Source: Firmicutes bacterium CAG:194
Lineage (GTDB): Bacteria > Bacillota > Clostridia > Lachnospirales > Lachnospiraceae
DNA: 17,082 nt
NCBI GenBank assembly: GCA_000432915.1
Contig: HF995236.1
Coordinates: 11,908-28,989, forward strand
Direction: 5' to 3'
Program-made: the position numbers and the translations under genes
The notes under the pieces: model-generated
What the model saw: only the letters and a program-made list of their open reading frames with translations
Told to the model about the DNA's origin: nothing
Databases searched by the model: none
In this document: one piece after another, positions 7,403-14,154 of the stretch
Position numbering within the stretch: the stretch's first letter is position 1
Layout of the letters: each line of letters begins with the position of its first letter

Positions 7403-7840
7403 ATGTATACAATCGGACAAGTATCTGAAATGTTTCAATTACCGGTTTCCACACTCCGGTATTATGATAAAGAGGGATTATTTCCACATATGACGAGAGT
7501 CTCCGGAATCCGCAAATTTTCCGACACAGAGATTGAATGTCTGCGTATGATCGAATGTCTGAAAAAAACAGGCATGGAGATCAAAGAGATCAAACAGTTT
7601 ATGACGTGGTGTGCCGAGGGGCCTTCCACTTATGCCCAGCGCAAAGAGCTGTTTGAAAACCGCCGGGAATCGCTGGAGCATGATATGCTGGAGCTTCAGA
7701 AAAATATGGCAATGATCCAGTTTAAATGCTGGTATTACGAGCAGGCAATGAAGGATGGCAACGAAGATAAGATCCATCAGATGCTGCCCGATCATTTACC
7801 TGCCGATATTCAAAAGCTGTACGACCTTGCACACAGCTAA
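7403..7840 (+). CDS. MerR-family transcriptional regulator
   Basis: A 145-residue regulator. The N-terminal winged helix is MYTIGQVSEMFQLPVSTLRY followed by YDKEGLF, the standard MerR recognition region; a second winged-helix part (about 33-70) follows, then a coiled-coil dimerisation helix (about 75-115) and a short C-terminal tail. The ATG at 7403 is preferred: the family normally starts MYTIG and GAGGA is 8 bases upstream, whereas the ATG at 7379 has its purine run almost touching it. There is no clear metal-binding cysteine set (Cys53, Cys58, Cys75 and Cys114 are scattered) and no large effector domain, so the inducer cannot be named. It is the only plus-strand gene and converges on the acyl carrier gene, but it faces away from that operon's promoter, so any link to it is speculative. 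Confidence 0.9.
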   Translation: MYTIGQVSEMFQLPVSTLRYYDKEGLFPHMTRVSGIRKFSDTEIECLRMIECLKKTGMEIKEIKQFMTWCAEGPSTYAQRKELFENRRESLEHDMLELQKNMAMIQFKCWYYEQAMKDGNEDKIHQMLPDHLPADIQKLYDLAHS

Positions 7841-7845
7841 AGTCC

Positions 7846-7863
7846 AGAGTATGAGATTACTCT
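7846..7863. terminator. Weak hairpin in the convergent merR/acp junction
   Basis: AGAGTA-TGAGAT-TACTCT forms a 6-base-pair hairpin followed on the plus strand by TCTTTC. It spans the stop codon of the carrier gene and may end the merR transcript. The stem is short and AT-rich and the T-run is poor. Confidence 0.25.
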
Positions 7864-8084
7864 TCTTTCAGATCCTGCACCAGCTCGTACATTGCCTCTG
7901 CGGAATTGAAGTTATCCGGAATGATCTCATCGCTTGGGATCCATACTCCGTATACCTCAGAGATCTCGGAAATGATTGAGATAATATCCAGTGACTCTAA
8001 CAGCCCGTCATCTACAAGCGCTGTTTCATGTTCAAAATCAATGTCCGGTTTTACGCCTTTGAGCATTTTGATAAAATCTTCCAT
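7857..8084 (-). CDS. Acyl carrier protein of the Dlt-like operon
   Basis: A 75-residue acidic phosphopantetheine-binding protein, the normal size for DltC/ACP. The attachment site is Ser31 in DDGLLESLDIIS, so the usual D-S-L is E-S-L. The following helix IISIISEISEVYGV and the SAEAMYELVQDL helix match the four-helix carrier fold. It should carry the acyl group as a thioester on its phosphopantetheine arm, loaded by the ligase encoded upstream and unloaded by the MBOAT protein. GAGGAA sits 7 bases before the ATG. It is the last gene of the operon, as in a transfer machine rather than fatty acid synthesis. No phosphopantetheinyl transferase is encoded here. Confidence 0.9.
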   Translation of the reverse strand: MEDFIKMLKGVKPDIDFEHETALVDDGLLESLDIISIISEISEVYGVWIPSDEIIPDNFNSAEAMYELVQDLKEE

Positions 8085-8094
8085 TTGTGTTTCC

Positions 8095-8145
8095 TCACTT
8101 TCTTTTTATTTTAAACGATGCTTCTTCTATATACTGTTCATCCAT
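8095..8145 (-). CDS. Possible 16-codon ORF between ligase and carrier genes
   Basis: ATG at 8145 begins MDEQYIEEASFKIKRK and stops at TGA 8095-8097, which runs into the GAGGAA ribosome binding site of the carrier gene. AAGAGGC lies 7-8 bases upstream of the ATG. It could be a translation-coupling peptide. It has no membrane segment, so it does not resemble DltX. A chance ORF is quite possible. Confidence 0.2.
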   Translation of the reverse strand: MDEQYIEEASFKIKRK

Positions 8146-8179
8146 TTCTTTTGCCTCTTGAATTATTTTTCAAAAAGCA

Positions 8180-9658
8180 TTAGAACTGATCCAGCATTTT
8201 CCGAACTTCTTTTCTCAGTATAGTGCCTTTAAAGGTTTTGGGCAATACCGTAACCTCATAAATCTGTTTGGGCAGCTTATAGGCTTCCAGTCTGGCGGAC
8301 AAATACTCCATCAATTCCTGTTCTTCGTAGTTCTCGCCCGGAATGACAAGCATGACCGGTACTTCTCCCGTGATCGGATCCGGCTTTGCGCTGTATGCGC
8401 AGTCTGTGATCCCCGTATAGCCTCTCGCACAGTCTTCCACCTCTGCAGGTGAGATCTTACTGCCTCCGTAATTGATGATATCGTCCATACGTCCGACCAG
8501 AATACATCTGCCTTCCGCATCCAGATAAGCCAGATCTTTTGTTCTGACATAGCCGTTATCCAGCGTTTCCTTTGTCATTTCCGGATCATTGTAATAGCCT
8601 TCCATGACAATATCCCCACCCCAGGATAACAGAGCCGGCTTTTCTTCGCTCACATCTTCCGGTCTTACTGTGTTTCCGTTTTCATCTGTAAAACGGATCA
8701 CGGAATTCACCGTCGGTCTTCCGATACAGCCCGGCTTGTCATCCGAACTGTTAAAATCCAGAATGCAGGAGCAGCCTGCCTCGGAAGCTCCGTAAAAATT
8801 GTATAATCTCGTATTTGGCATCAGTGAGAGCAGATGCTGTTTATCCGCTTCTACAAGTGGCGCGGAACCGATCTGGATATAATCCAGCCGGCTTTCATAG
8901 TCTGCGATCCTGTCACCGGACAACTTGAAGATCATACCAAGCGAAGCCGGGGAAAGTGCCATGGAGCTTGCCTGATATTTTTCCATCAGCTTCCAAAGGG
9001 TTCCGACAAATACCATACCATCCATCAGGCAGACTGTTCCGCCGTTTACCATATCGGACTGATATCTTCTGAGCCCGTATGCATGATTTAGCGGCATCGG
9101 AATGATCTCTACATTGTGTGGCCGCATATGTGTTCCGCCGATGACATTTTCCGCAACCGCCACATCATTGATATGTCTGACTACAACGCCCTTTGATCTT
9201 CCGGTTGTACCGGTTGTAAATAAGATCATAGAACGGCTCTGCGCTTTTGGCAGTCCGCAATCTGCCGGCTCTGCCTCTGCCATCTGCTTTTCCAGCTCTT
9301 TGGCAGAGAAAAACCGCATCCCTTCCGCTTCAGCATCAGAGATGAGTGTTTTTGCTTCTACCTGTGCTCCGATCTCTGTCATGCGCTCAGGCATGGTTGC
9401 TTTTTCCACCGGAATAGGAAGCGCTCCCATATACTGCAGTGCTGTAAAGATCGTCAGATAATTGATGTTCTGGGTACATTTCAAAATGACATGCTCGTCC
9501 TTCTGAATCCCCGCAGACATCAGGACTGCTGCCATTTTCCGGATATTCATGAAATATTGTTCATAGGTAACTGTTTTACGCAGCTCGCATACTGCCAGTG
9601 TATCAGGCTGCGTTTTTGCATATTCTTTGATATAGGCAAGTACACTGTCTTTTCTCAT
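8180..9658 (-). CDS. AMP-forming acyl ligase (ANL superfamily) of the Dlt-like operon
   Basis: A 492-residue adenylate-forming enzyme expected to activate a carboxylic acid with ATP and load it onto the adjacent carrier protein. Motifs in order: A3 LFTTGTTGRSKG (146-157), A5 NFYGASEAG (287-295), A7 YVRTKDL (370-376), A8 GRMDDIINYGGSKISPAEVE (389-408). The A10 region is PKTFKGTILRKE (473-484): where the family has Gly-Lys it has Gly-Thr (Thr479), with a lysine two residues earlier (Lys477). The C-terminal domain is full length. It is more like the acyl-CoA/acyl-ACP synthetases than DltA, so the substrate is probably not D-alanine. AGGGGAA precedes the ATG at 9658. The transporter gene immediately upstream suggests an imported carboxylate as substrate; this is inference. 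Confidence 0.9.
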   Translation of the reverse strand: MRKDSVLAYIKEYAKTQPDTLAVCELRKTVTYEQYFMNIRKMAAVLMSAGIQKDEHVILKCTQNINYLTIFTALQYMGALPIPVEKATMPERMTEIGAQVEAKTLISDAEAEGMRFFSAKELEKQMAEAEPADCGLPKAQSRSMILFTTGTTGRSKGVVVRHINDVAVAENVIGGTHMRPHNVEIIPMPLNHAYGLRRYQSDMVNGGTVCLMDGMVFVGTLWKLMEKYQASSMALSPASLGMIFKLSGDRIADYESRLDYIQIGSAPLVEADKQHLLSLMPNTRLYNFYGASEAGCSCILDFNSSDDKPGCIGRPTVNSVIRFTDENGNTVRPEDVSEEKPALLSWGGDIVMEGYYNDPEMTKETLDNGYVRTKDLAYLDAEGRCILVGRMDDIINYGGSKISPAEVEDCARGYTGITDCAYSAKPDPITGEVPVMLVIPGENYEEQELMEYLSARLEAYKLPKQIYEVTVLPKTFKGTILRKEVRKMLDQF

Positions 9659-9735
9659 GTGCTTTCCCCTTTCGTTTTTCTTCCTTTTGACTTTGATTTC
9701 GCTTTTCTTTCTACCGGTCTTGTTTTTTCATACAT
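9655..9735 (-). CDS. Possible 26-codon basic ORF overlapping the ligase start
   Basis: ATG at 9735 opens a frame beginning MYEKTRPVERKAKSKSKGRK, very rich in Lys/Arg, ending in TGA at 9655-9657 that overlaps the ligase ATG as ATGA. CAGGG lies about 4 bases before its ATG. The overlap would couple its translation to the ligase. It fills most of the 120-base gap between the transporter and ligase genes. The Lys-rich composition could merely reflect the A-rich leader. Confidence 0.25.
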   Translation of the reverse strand: MYEKTRPVERKAKSKSKGRKTKGEST

Positions 9736-9778
9736 CCCTGCGCAGCAGTCCGCAGCATCTCATAAAACGTATGGCCGA

Positions 9779-11206
9779 TCAGAACGCAAACCAACCATTC
9801 TGCAGTAAAAACCATGCGCTGACACTCATCAGAGCGATCACGATCAGGGTCAGGAGCAATCCCTTTTTAAACATATAAGAAGGTTTCAGTCCATAACCGA
9901 CCGGAACACTTCGTACAGAAGTCGGCATTATATAAGATAAGTTTACACCAATTGTGGCAACAAACACATAAGGGATCGGATCGACACCGATTCCGTTCAT
10001 AACGGAGATTACGATCGGAATTGCCACTGCTGCTGTCGCCGTATTCGAAGTCACGTCGGAAAGTATGATCGTAACCGTGATGATCACAAGCACTGTCACA
10101 AAGCCGCCTGTCAGTCCCATTTGGGAGACATAATTGCCGATACAGACATCTGCACCTGTCTTTGTCAGAAGTGTTCCGACTGCCAGTCCACCGGCGAAGA
10201 TATACATAAGCGACCAGTACACCTTACCCTGTACCGGTTTCCACCGCAGGATCGGTTCTCCCTTGCTGTCCTTGAGCAGGAAAGAAAGCACTGCTGCAAT
10301 AATAAAGACATAGGCAGGTTTTAATCCCGGCAAGACAGAAGCATACAGATTTCTGGTAAATGCAAGCACAGTTGCGATCACAAAAATCGTCAGACAGACA
10401 ATCTCTTCCTTGCTCATCTTTCCCATCTCTTTGCGCACTTTCACGAAATATTCCTTACTTCCTTCCAGTCCTTCATGCTTTGGCTTGATCCAGATCAGAT
10501 ACAGACAGTTGGATATGATCAGCACAAGCATGATCGGTGCAAACTTGATGACCCAGTCCATGTACATATATTCCTGTCCGGTCAGCTCCTGGATGTAGTT
10601 TACCACAACCAGATTCATGGCGCCGCCAAGCGGAGAAGCCAGTCCACCGATACCCGCTCCCCAGGCGATCGACATCAGAATGATCGATGCAGGTTCGCTT
10701 TCGGATACCTTTTCGATTCCCAGATAACGCAGCATGGAAACAGCGATCGGTGTGATCGTTGCTGTCACAACTGCATTTGGCAGGATCGTGGAAAGTGCTG
10801 TGGAAAGCAGAAACCAGAACAGGATCTGTGTGGTCAGTGAAGTTCCTACAATACTCAGGAATGCACACGCCACTCTTTTGTCCAGTCCGACAATCTCCCA
10901 CGACACTGTCAGGATGGAAGCACCTAGAAGAAGCAGGATTGTCTCAGATGCATAATTTGCAATGACATCTTTCATGTCTACCAGATTAAACAAGGCATTG
11001 ACAATGATCGGCAAAAATGCCGTTACCGCATAGTCCAGTGCTTCGGTGATCCACCAGTATGCCATCCAGAGCACAGTTCCGATCGCCGCACGCGACTGGA
11101 ACGTATCAAAGACGCCATGTGGCAGCAGCCAGATACAGAGACCGAATAATACCGGTCCCATGATTTTGTTGATAATGGACAAATCCCCCTTTTTTAGTGT
11201 CCTCAT
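9779..11206 (-). CDS. DASS/SLC13-family anion (carboxylate) transporter
   Basis: A 475-residue permease with about 11 hydrophobic segments across its length, of the divalent anion:sodium symporter family (VcINDY, NaCT, CitT relatives). The C-terminal repeat has the substrate/Na+ motif SNTATAA at 387-393. In the N-terminal repeat the matching motif is LPNAVVTAT (142-150), so Ser-Asn-Thr is replaced by Pro-Asn-Ala. The hairpin motif GIGGLASPLGGAMNLV (185-200) departs from the usual TPxGTPPN, and the C-terminal counterpart PTSVRSVPVGYG (428-439) lacks PPN. Substrate or ion coupling may therefore be unusual. AGGAGGAT gives a strong ribosome binding site before ATG 11206. It sits between the SGNH and ligase genes of the operon, so it likely supplies the acid that is activated, or exports a by-product. 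Confidence 0.88.
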   Translation of the reverse strand: MRTLKKGDLSIINKIMGPVLFGLCIWLLPHGVFDTFQSRAAIGTVLWMAYWWITEALDYAVTAFLPIIVNALFNLVDMKDVIANYASETILLLLGASILTVSWEIVGLDKRVACAFLSIVGTSLTTQILFWFLLSTALSTILPNAVVTATITPIAVSMLRYLGIEKVSESEPASIILMSIAWGAGIGGLASPLGGAMNLVVVNYIQELTGQEYMYMDWVIKFAPIMLVLIISNCLYLIWIKPKHEGLEGSKEYFVKVRKEMGKMSKEEIVCLTIFVIATVLAFTRNLYASVLPGLKPAYVFIIAAVLSFLLKDSKGEPILRWKPVQGKVYWSLMYIFAGGLAVGTLLTKTGADVCIGNYVSQMGLTGGFVTVLVIITVTIILSDVTSNTATAAVAIPIVISVMNGIGVDPIPYVFVATIGVNLSYIMPTSVRSVPVGYGLKPSYMFKKGLLLTLIVIALMSVSAWFLLQNGWFAF

Positions 11207-11242
11207 TTTTATCCTCCTGTATTTTTTCTGTCTGTTTTTACT

Positions 11243-12367
11243 TTATTCTGAAGCCTCAGCCAAAGCTGCCTGCTTACAGTTTTCGTTCCATTCCTGCCTG
11301 TAGAGGATTTCCTTTTCATCCCATGCAGACACTGCATTTTCCCATTCTTTCTTCTGCTTATCGTCCAGTTTATTCGTAAACCGATAACGCCCTTTCATAT
11401 AAGCTGCCAGATAAGAGGTGATCTTTTCTGCACCAACAAAATTCACATGACGCGGATTATAAAAATCTATATCATAATTCAAATTAATAATCTGTCTTGC
11501 CTGCTTATCATCTAGATTCAGATAAGGATATCCCATTTTTTCCATATAAGCGTTGAGTGCACATTGATAAGAGAAACGTGACTCGGAATATGCATACGGT
11601 GTTGCTATAAAAAGTACATTTTTCCCATACTTTTCTGCCGTTTTTACAATATCCTCTATATACTGTTTTCCCTTATCAGGAAGTTCAAAGGTAGCATTTT
11701 CCGCATCCGGGAATCTCGACGGCTTTACCTGCGGATCCACGGTTGCTCTGACGCGCAATCCCTTGTACTTGTTTTTTCCCATTGTCAATCTGTCTGCCCA
11801 GTCATTTTTGGATATTTCAAAAATATTTTCGTGATATTTTAAGAGAGGGATCTGCCATTCCAGTTCCCTGTCCGTTTCTGTATCAAGCAACAGGTTGTGT
11901 ACCAGACGCATTCTGGTTGTTGACTGTTTCATACCGGATGTCAGAATGCTCAGATAATAGTTTTCCTTCTCTTTTTCTTCTTCTGTCAGGTCTTCTCCCT
12001 GTGCCAGATCTACCACTACCTGTCTCAGTTCTACCACAAACAGGTCTACATCCTGACTTTTCAAGGTTTCCTCCATAATATACGGAACCGCTCTGATATT
12101 CTGACAGGACTGTGAGATCATACAGGAGGTAAATCCCTGTTCCTCATAGGCCTGCGCCGGGAGCCAGTATCTGTACATAGCGCTGGATCCGATCATCGCT
12201 GCATTGATCGTGTTATTGTCTTCCGCATAAAAATTATGCCAGCCGTCAAAATCCTGCCCTTTAGGTCTGAAAAGCGGTCCGAGCAGATTGATGATCGTTG
12301 TCAACAAAAACAGGAAGATTAAAATGCCCGCCACCGTCTTCAGCACTTTTTTTCTTGTTGTACTCAT
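11243..12367 (-). CDS. Membrane-anchored SGNH/GDSL protein, DltD/AlgX-like
   Basis: A 374-residue protein with one N-terminal membrane segment (about 11-30) after basic residues MSTTRKKVLK, leaving the rest outside the cell. The block-I motif is MIGSSAM (58-64), with Ser61 or Ser62 as likely nucleophile, as in the GSS of DltD. A late motif DFYNPRHVNFVGAEKIT (301-317) supplies His307; the position three before it is Asn304, where a classical DxxH has Asp, though Asp301 is close by. Such proteins partner MBOAT acyltransferases and pass the acyl group to, or edit it on, a polymer. GGAGGAACG precedes the ATG, 14 bases after the MBOAT stop. The C-terminal 40 residues are charged and helical. It is DltD-like in position and fold, but sequence similarity to true DltD looks low. 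Confidence 0.82.
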   Translation of the reverse strand: MSTTRKKVLKTVAGILIFLFLLTTIINLLGPLFRPKGQDFDGWHNFYAEDNNTINAAMIGSSAMYRYWLPAQAYEEQGFTSCMISQSCQNIRAVPYIMEETLKSQDVDLFVVELRQVVVDLAQGEDLTEEEKEKENYYLSILTSGMKQSTTRMRLVHNLLLDTETDRELEWQIPLLKYHENIFEISKNDWADRLTMGKNKYKGLRVRATVDPQVKPSRFPDAENATFELPDKGKQYIEDIVKTAEKYGKNVLFIATPYAYSESRFSYQCALNAYMEKMGYPYLNLDDKQARQIINLNYDIDFYNPRHVNFVGAEKITSYLAAYMKGRYRFTNKLDDKQKKEWENAVSAWDEKEILYRQEWNENCKQAALAEASE

Positions 12368-12381
12368 TTTCGTTCCTCCGT

Positions 12382-13779
12382 TTAAAACTGCTCATAAATG
12401 AATGTCGCACCTGCACCTGCTCCGTACACACCAAAGCAGAGGATCAGCAGAACACCTGCAAGAAGCACCGCACCCCTGAAAATCACATTTCTGCTGCCCA
12501 GCCAGTCACGGATCGTTATATTGATCCCGCGGCGTTCCAGTATTTCCTGCGCGATTGAAACCGCAAGCAGAAGCAGCATGCAGACAAGTACAAAAGCCCA
12601 TTCTTTCCTGCGCAGCACAAACAGTTTCATTGTATAAGCAGCCTGTGGTCTGCAAAAAGCAGATCCGATCATATAAAAGGAATCGGAAAGTCCGTTTCCG
12701 AGGAAGATCAGTCGTCCGATCAGACACAGGAAAAATGTCCGAATCATCTGAAATACCTGAAATGCCATATGATCAGTATTGATCTTTGCTTTTTCCATCA
12801 GATTTTTGATCGGCTGTTCAAACATGGCGGATAAACAGATCAGAATGCCATGGTAAACACCCCAGCCGATATAATTCCAGTTTGCTCCGTGCCAGACACC
12901 TGTCAGGATCCAGACGCATAAAATAGGCAGACAGGAAGCAATGTTTCTGCCCCATTCATTTCCAAACCGTTTTCTGCCCGCTGTGTTCAGTTTCAGAAAC
13001 AGCGCAGAAGTAGAAACCGGATAAAATACATTTTCCCGGAAAAACTCACCGAGCGAAATATGCCAGCGTCTCCAGAACTCAGGCATATTGCGTGAAAAAT
13101 ACGGACGGCGGAAGTTTTCCTTTAAGCGGATTCCCAGACATTCGGAAGATCCGCGCACAATATCCATACAACCCGAAAAATCACAATAGATCTGAATAGA
13201 ATAGACGACACCGACCAGTAAAAAGATCGGTCCGGAATAATCCGGTGCATTTTTGATCACTGTAGTCACAAAAGGAGCTACACGGTCTGCAATTACCAGC
13301 TTTTTGAAATAGCCCCAGATCATGAGCCAAATGCCTTTCCGGAACATATCATAGTCAAACCGGTGCTCTGCAAACATTTCCGTTCCGAGCGGATCATACC
13401 TGCCGATCGGTCCCTGTGTAATATGTGGAAAATACAGCACATACGTCAGATACTTCAGAAAATTCTTCTGTGCACTGATCTTGCCATGATACAGATCGAC
13501 CAGATAGGCGATCATCATAAATGAATAAAAAGAAATACCGAGAGGTGCGATCAGCTTCCATGCGCTGATCTGTGTATGTACGGTATGCGATAGCAGAACA
13601 TTCAGATTCTCAATCAGGAAGTCACTGCCCTTAAAAAGTACCAGAATACCGATCACAACGATCAGTCCTGCCACAAGCACCCGTTTTCTCTTATGCTTCA
13701 TTTCATTTTTGATCTTTCGAGCAGCTTTCCGGTCCGCATCTTTGAGCAGTTCTTCCTGCTGATCTAGATTTTTCTGCAT
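12382..13779 (-). CDS. C-terminal 465-residue fragment of the MBOAT acyltransferase
   Basis: Open from an ATG inside the downstream repeat copy (MQKNLDQQEELL) to the normal stop. It retains both histidine motifs (His240 and His297 in fragment numbering) but lacks the first 63 residues, including about two membrane helices. AGGAAG lies 13 bases upstream of the ATG, so re-initiation would be inefficient. A gene caller would probably report this as the MBOAT gene. Confidence 0.7.
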   Translation of the reverse strand: MQKNLDQQEELLKDADRKAARKIKNEMKHKRKRVLVAGLIVVIGILVLFKGSDFLIENLNVLLSHTVHTQISAWKLIAPLGISFYSFMMIAYLVDLYHGKISAQKNFLKYLTYVLYFPHITQGPIGRYDPLGTEMFAEHRFDYDMFRKGIWLMIWGYFKKLVIADRVAPFVTTVIKNAPDYSGPIFLLVGVVYSIQIYCDFSGCMDIVRGSSECLGIRLKENFRRPYFSRNMPEFWRRWHISLGEFFRENVFYPVSTSALFLKLNTAGRKRFGNEWGRNIASCLPILCVWILTGVWHGANWNYIGWGVYHGILICLSAMFEQPIKNLMEKAKINTDHMAFQVFQMIRTFFLCLIGRLIFLGNGLSDSFYMIGSAFCRPQAAYTMKLFVLRRKEWAFVLVCMLLLLAVSIAQEILERRGINITIRDWLGSRNVIFRGAVLLAGVLLILCFGVYGAGAGATFIYEQF

Positions 13780-14008
13780 CAGAAGCGAATTCTTCCTGCT
13801 GATCCAGATTTTTCTGCATCAGAAGCGAACAGCCATAGACAACCAGTGCTGTCAGTCCGACAACTGCCAGATAGGACATACCGGCACCGGCATAAAATAC
13901 AATGCCTGCTGCCAGCAGAACAACCCACTGCCATTTCTTTGGTACAATATAGTAGACCATACATGCGATCAATAAAAACAGCAAAAATGAATACGATACA
14001 ACCGACAT
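13703..14008 (-). CDS. N-terminal fragment of the MBOAT acyltransferase (101 residues, out-of-frame tail)
   Basis: Carries the true start and ribosome binding site of the MBOAT gene. Residues 1-72 (two or three membrane helices, then LLMQKNLDQQE) are authentic; after the upstream repeat copy the frame changes and residues from about 73 (FASDAEKSRSAG onward) are nonsense. Not expected to be functional alone. Confidence 0.7.
   Translation of the reverse strand: MSVVSYSFLLFLLIACMVYYIVPKKWQWVVLLAAGIVFYAGAGMSYLAVVGLTALVVYGCSLLMQKNLDQQEEFASDAEKSRSAGRTAQRCGPESCSKDQK
13750..13829. repeat. Tandem duplication, two 40-bp units, inside the MBOAT gene
   Basis: Units are 13750-13789 and 13790-13829, adjacent with no spacer. 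They differ at one base (T at 13765, C at 13805). On the coding strand the difference is CTA versus CTG, both Leu in the correct frame. Forty is not a multiple of three, so two copies shift the frame and one copy keeps it. Confidence 0.95.
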
Positions 14009-14053
14009 CTGTATCTTTCCTCCAACTCGTAATCAATAATAAATTCGGTCATA

Positions 14054-14069
14054 GGTATTTGTAAATACC
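14054..14069. promoter_or_regulatory. 16-bp palindrome in the MBOAT operon leader
   Basis: GGTATTTGTAAATACC is a palindrome (GGTATTT/AAATACC around two bases). It lies 46 bases upstream of the MBOAT ATG and downstream of the inferred -10. It could be an operator or a small leader hairpin. With no T-run it is not a terminator. Confidence 0.35.
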
Positions 14070-14089
14070 GATACTTCCCGTAAAATCCT

Positions 14090-14127
14090 AGCATAGTATA
14101 AATATCCTACTTAAAACCAACTTAAAT
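14090..14127 (-). promoter_or_regulatory. Promoter and 11-bp-phased direct repeat upstream of the MBOAT operon
   Basis: On the minus strand ATTTAAGTTGG is followed immediately by TTTTAAGTAGG (units 14117-14127 and 14106-14116 on the plus strand), 9 of 11 bases equal. An 11-base period is the usual arrangement for OmpR/PhoB-family dimers. Ten bases downstream is TATGCT (14090-14095), a -10 candidate; TATACT (14095-14100) overlaps it. The repeat covers the -35 position, as in class II activated promoters. The likely activator is the OmpR-type regulator encoded just upstream. Confidence 0.5.
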
Positions 14128-14154
14128 TTTGTCAGAATTGCTATAAAATATCCT

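Larger units (their letters stand above)
12382..14008 (-). pseudogene. MBOAT O-acyltransferase (DltB/AlgI-like), frame broken by a 40-bp tandem duplication
   Basis: Joining the two frames across one copy of the repeat gives 528 residues, the usual size for AlgI/DltB-type acyltransferases. The N-terminus MSVVSYSFLLFLLIACMVYY starts at ATG 14008 after GGAGGAAAG. Conserved motifs in the joined protein are YCDFSGCMDI, the segment MPEFWRRWHISLGEFF with His303, and TGVWHGANWNYIGWG with His360, the presumed catalytic histidine. These proteins take an acyl group from a cytoplasmic donor, here probably the carrier protein, and pass it through the membrane. As written, a 40-base direct duplication at 13750-13829 shifts the frame by +1, so translation ends at 13703. 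Since exact loss of one copy restores the whole protein, the gene may be switched OFF rather than dead. Nothing else in it is damaged. Confidence 0.88.

Noticed and set aside
7857..14008. Canonical dltABCD D-alanylation operon
   Set aside because: The gene order is MBOAT, SGNH, transporter, ligase, carrier; the ligase lacks DltA-like A10 sequence and resembles acyl-CoA/ACP synthetases, and a DASS transporter is inserted. The dlt gene names would mislead.
13779..14036. An 85-codon minus-strand ORF in a third frame over the MBOAT start
   Set aside because: It overlaps the true MBOAT N-terminus, has no ribosome binding site, lacks membrane segments and ends in the repeat; it is a shadow frame.
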